From Rhynchopus sp. YZ270_cl-10 (taxonomy: Eukaryota > Euglenozoa > Diplonemea > Diplonemida > Diplonemidae): a stretch of 64,000 nucleotides of DNA. The notes below the pieces were generated by a model, which did not search any database, had not been told where the DNA came from, and saw only the letters and a program-made list of their open reading frames with translations. A program made the translations under genes and the position numbers. The DNA lies in contig OZ037872.1 of NCBI GenBank assembly GCA_964035575.1, positions 992,001 to 1,056,000 on the forward strand. Reading direction: 5' to 3'. Positions 60,931 through 64,000 of this stretch are shown piece after piece (position 1 is the stretch's first letter; each line of letters opens with the position of its first letter).

Positions 60931-62313
60931 AGGCTATCTGTGTAGCTCTTTTGTGGGGGGGGGTGGGGTGCATGGGGACACTGTAGATTAGATTGGCGTA
61001 GGACGGGCGAGGACCAGGATTCCTAAGTCTCATTCCTTGCCGAACCCGTACTTTGTTACAAGCACAGGATTGTCTGTGCTCACGGGGTGCAAGAACAGAG
61101 AGACGTTGTCTATTCTGTTCTTGACAGGAAACGCCCCATACTGTCGTGCACGAGTAGTCAATGTCCAGCGCCTCCTCTGGAGGATCGAGTTGTTCATAGG
61201 TCACTTCGGAGCACATCGTAGCCAGGTTACCAGTTGTTTGTGTGGAGTGAATAATGTTATGTTGTTCGTGGGGGTGGGGGTGGGGGAGTTAAATAACAAC
61301 ACTTTTTTTTTTGTCAGAATCATTCGTGGACGTCGTCCTCAAGCGTACTTTTCTGGTCTAGGTAAAGTGTAGGAGTGTGTTGTGTGGGATGGGGGGGAGG
61401 GTAGGTTGTGGAAGAGGAAACAGTGACACAGCTGCGATGCGCTCCGGTCCGAAGAATAATGTTGTTCTGGCCTTCAGCAAGCATTCTTTGCAAAAGGCGT
61501 TCCCATGCAGAGTAACGTTGTTCGAGGTGGGGGGGTAGTCCAGTGGTGTCGAGCAAGTGTTTTGCCGCAGCCTTTCCTGTGGGTACCGGCTTCGTTCGTC
61601 ACAACCTTGACTGTAGATATTGTATTCTCTACCACAAGGCATGCCCAGGAGGTTATGTCTGTTTCAGGTTTTCTGTTTTCTCTTCTTTGGTATTTATATA
61701 TAGTTACACGGATCAGCCGCTGTCAGCAGCAGCGGTAATGTGAAGTGAAGTATTCTAGTGTGCACACCCGTTGTTAAGTCTTCCCCTGTTATCCCTGTAC
61801 CGAAAGTTCTCAAAATCCTTGTTCCTCGTGTTGTAAAACATCAAGCCAAAAAAAAAAAAAAGAGGGAAAAAGGCGTGAAAAGTCGGGCGTCGTGTGCACC
61901 ACCCGCCCCCTTTCCACATGTATATTTTCATACAAAAATCATTAAAAAGAGAAGGGAAAAAAGGGAAAAAAGGGAAAAAAAAAACAAAGCAAAAAAGATT
62001 AGATAGCGAAGCTCATCCTCGGGTGTGTATACTGTTACAAAACAAACAAAAGAAAAGGAAAATAAAAAGGGATATTACTTACATTTCTGTCAATACATTT
62101 AACATAAGGAAAAAAAGAACGTACGAGTAAGTGATGTGACTCATTTCACGGGGTTTTCTTGATAACAAAGTGATAAAAAATAGACCTTTATTTTTTTTTG
62201 AGGTGAGCCACACCAGTAAGTTGATGCCCCTCCCAACGCGATTACTGTGTTTTGCTACTTCTTGAAACTACCAATCCCACCTCACCCACTTTGCAGGTGT
62301 GTACGACAAAACA
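60931..62313. other. Spacer between family copies 2 and 3
   Basis: Contains the inverted scrap at 61010-61216, the G-rich run at 61269, and purine-rich sequence near 61850-61990. No supported gene. Confidence 0.6.
61115..61216 (-). pseudogene. Coding-like scrap, inverted copy
   Basis: Minus-strand counterpart of the scrap at 58749: CSEVTYEQLDPPEEALDIDY, then SCTTVWG. The frame continues without family resemblance. Confidence 0.6.
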
Positions 62314-63654
62314 ATGAACGCCCCACTGCGAGTGGCGGCGTGTGGGGTGCGGTTTGCATCGTCCCCAGCACAGATGCGAAAGGTGCGCAGGTTGGAAGCT
62401 GAGCTGCTCCCACTGAAGACACCTGGACTGCCGAACATGGCACTCCGCAAAGCAACACGTGACGCGACACTGATGCTGCGTGCTCAGGTTGAGGAGAATG
62501 TGGGTTTGAGCATCGAGGACACATTGATGCTGAAGGCAACGCAGAAGTATCTGTCCACCGCCATCAAGAACGACGGAGACTGCAAACGTCTGGCTGTGCT
62601 GCTGCGCGAGGTGCAACGTGTGAAGCCACTTCTGGACTCGTCGCTGGTGTGCGATGTGCTGCGGACAGCGTGCATTGTGGCACCGCAGGCAGGTGTGTCA
62701 AAGCGGGGCCTGCTGCGGTTCATCGAAGCTGTCTTCTCGTCCACATGCAAGCAGTTCAGTACAAACCCGCTTCCGCTTCTGGAGAGGATTCTGCCTCTGT
62801 ACGTGCAGACGTGTCTGAGCCTGAACGAGCCTTCGAAGTGTCTGAAGGTGAAGCGACTGATCCTGAACATGGACGTGCCTGCGGGGTACGACAGGCCATT
62901 CCACTTTGCACTGGAGCGCCTGACGTTTTCGATGTACGACCTGATTGAGCTGTGGCATGCAAAAGCTGTGAAGCGGATGAAGAGAACTGTCATCACAAAG
63001 TCGGGTCGGAAGCCTGTGACAGTCACAAAGGTCAGCAAATACCACATGCACGTTGTGCACTTACTGGAGGAGGTGTTCACTGCTGTGGAGGAAGTGTTCT
63101 GCTCATTCCAGCAGCAGTCGCTTGACCCTGGGATGTTTGACGTTATTGAGAGCATGCGTATGGGTTCGTTCGACCCTGCTACCGATGGCCACATCGAGGT
63201 CTCGAGAGACGGCCTCGTGACATCGCTGTCGTCGAACTTTGACAAAGTGATGGGTGACATTCTCGAGCCTATGGGCAGCAACACAACTGCAACACAAGAG
63301 ACTGCTGCGCCAAGCACTGCAGAAAGTACTGCAGAAAGCACTGCAGAGGAGACATCTGCAGACACGTCTGTTGAGGATGCTGTTGCACAGGTGTTGGACG
63401 GAGGGTTGGTGGTGAACCTTCCCATTATGATTGAGGTGCCGATTGCAGGCGCACACCCGACGGAGACACTTTGGGTGCCGACACACTCTGAGGATTTGTA
63501 CATCCTTGGCTCCGACGACGAGCCTCTGCAGGAGGCGGTGAGTGCTGGCTACAAGAAGCTCTTCAAGCGACGTGTTCGGGTGCCGAAGGAGCTGCGCCAC
63601 CTTGAGGAGGGTACTGCCGAGGACACTCACGGCAGGAACGAGGAGAAGGAATAG
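62314..63654 (+). CDS. Unrecognised protein family, tandem copy 3
   Basis: 446 residues, nearly identical to copy 2. Residue 72 is Met, and the last residues differ: HGRNEEKE instead of HGRVV, because the homology stops six codons before the end. This marks the right end of the duplicated unit inside the coding region. Same TTTGCAG acceptor-like site 17 bases before the ATG. Confidence 0.8.
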   Translation: MNAPLRVAACGVRFASSPAQMRKVRRLEAELLPLKTPGLPNMALRKATRDATLMLRAQVEENVGLSIEDTLMLKATQKYLSTAIKNDGDCKRLAVLLREVQRVKPLLDSSLVCDVLRTACIVAPQAGVSKRGLLRFIEAVFSSTCKQFSTNPLPLLERILPLYVQTCLSLNEPSKCLKVKRLILNMDVPAGYDRPFHFALERLTFSMYDLIELWHAKAVKRMKRTVITKSGRKPVTVTKVSKYHMHVVHLLEEVFTAVEEVFCSFQQQSLDPGMFDVIESMRMGSFDPATDGHIEVSRDGLVTSLSSNFDKVMGDILEPMGSNTTATQETAAPSTAESTAESTAEETSADTSVEDAVAQVLDGGLVVNLPIMIEVPIAGAHPTETLWVPTHSEDLYILGSDDEPLQEAVSAGYKKLFKRRVRVPKELRHLEEGTAEDTHGRNEEKE

Positions 63655-64000
63655 TGGAAACATTTGAGTACGGCTTGACACTCGATATCACCGTCATGCC
63701 CCGCACACATGTCTACACTTTGCTCGACAGCGCCACGTGTACTAGACCTTCGTCTCGGGATATAGATCAACACTCCTGCACACCTAAAAAGACACATACG
63801 GTGCTCTCCGGTTTAGCTACTGGGGAACAGTGTTTTGTGTTGTATGTGGTACCACCCTTGCTCCTTACCCATGCTTTGCAAAGAAGTGTAGGCAGCAGTC
63901 TGTGAGGCGATGCCTATCCAATCGTGCATGGACTCTGCTTCGCGACCCCGCGTTAGTTAAGTGTTGAGTCAGGAGGAGAGACGTTTGTGCGTGTGTGTGT
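63655..64000. other. Downstream flank, no gene seen
   Basis: Unique sequence unrelated to the flanks of copies 1 and 2, with no supported open frame up to the window end. Confidence 0.5.

Overview
The window looks like nuclear DNA of a unicellular eukaryote (a protist or alga). It carries long intron-free host genes with a signal peptide, N-glycosylation sites or a mitochondrial-type leader, wide repeat-rich spacers, and mobile elements typical of protist genomes. The lineage cannot be fixed from sequence alone. Several coding regions start 9 to 31 bases after a pyrimidine-rich tract ending in AG, and genes lie in same-strand tandem families. This fits either 5-prime-UTR introns or spliced-leader trans-splicing, as in euglenozoans or dinoflagellates.

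Left part (1 to about 20.8 kb): mobile and repeat territory. A Polinton-like virus fossil lies at about 1.0-10.1 kb, with a tyrosine recombinase, a protein-primed type B DNA polymerase and a capsid-like remnant. It is interlaced with large palindromes at 2.75-3.16 kb and a 715-bp foldback at 4.37-5.09 kb. Two hAT-like transposase scraps lie at 5.1 and 10.3 kb. Further right are heptamer microsatellites, a ~205-bp satellite, a 1.07-kb inverted duplication, a GC-hairpin array at 16.5-17.5 kb and an OTU-like scrap at 18.3 kb. No host gene is evident before 20.8 kb.

Middle (20.8-50.1 kb): a lysophosphatidic-acid-acyltransferase-like gene on the minus strand, more repeats, then a head-to-tail array of seven 3,581-bp units. 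Each unit carries a complete sedolisin (S53, tripeptidyl-peptidase-like) protease precursor. A 1.3-kb partial unit follows and ends just before where the protease start codon would be, placing the protease upstream region in front of the next gene.

Right part (50.1-64 kb): two tandem TPR-protein paralogues with a mosaic identity pattern, a 2.7-kb spacer rich in small hairpins, and three tandem copies of an unrecognised, probably mitochondrial, ~443-residue protein.

The most novel signal is a small hairpin family with a 7-base loop (RCGAGAG type), a conserved TCATCT flank and a preceding pyrimidine-AG tract. It recurs on both strands across 50 kb, including once in each protease unit.
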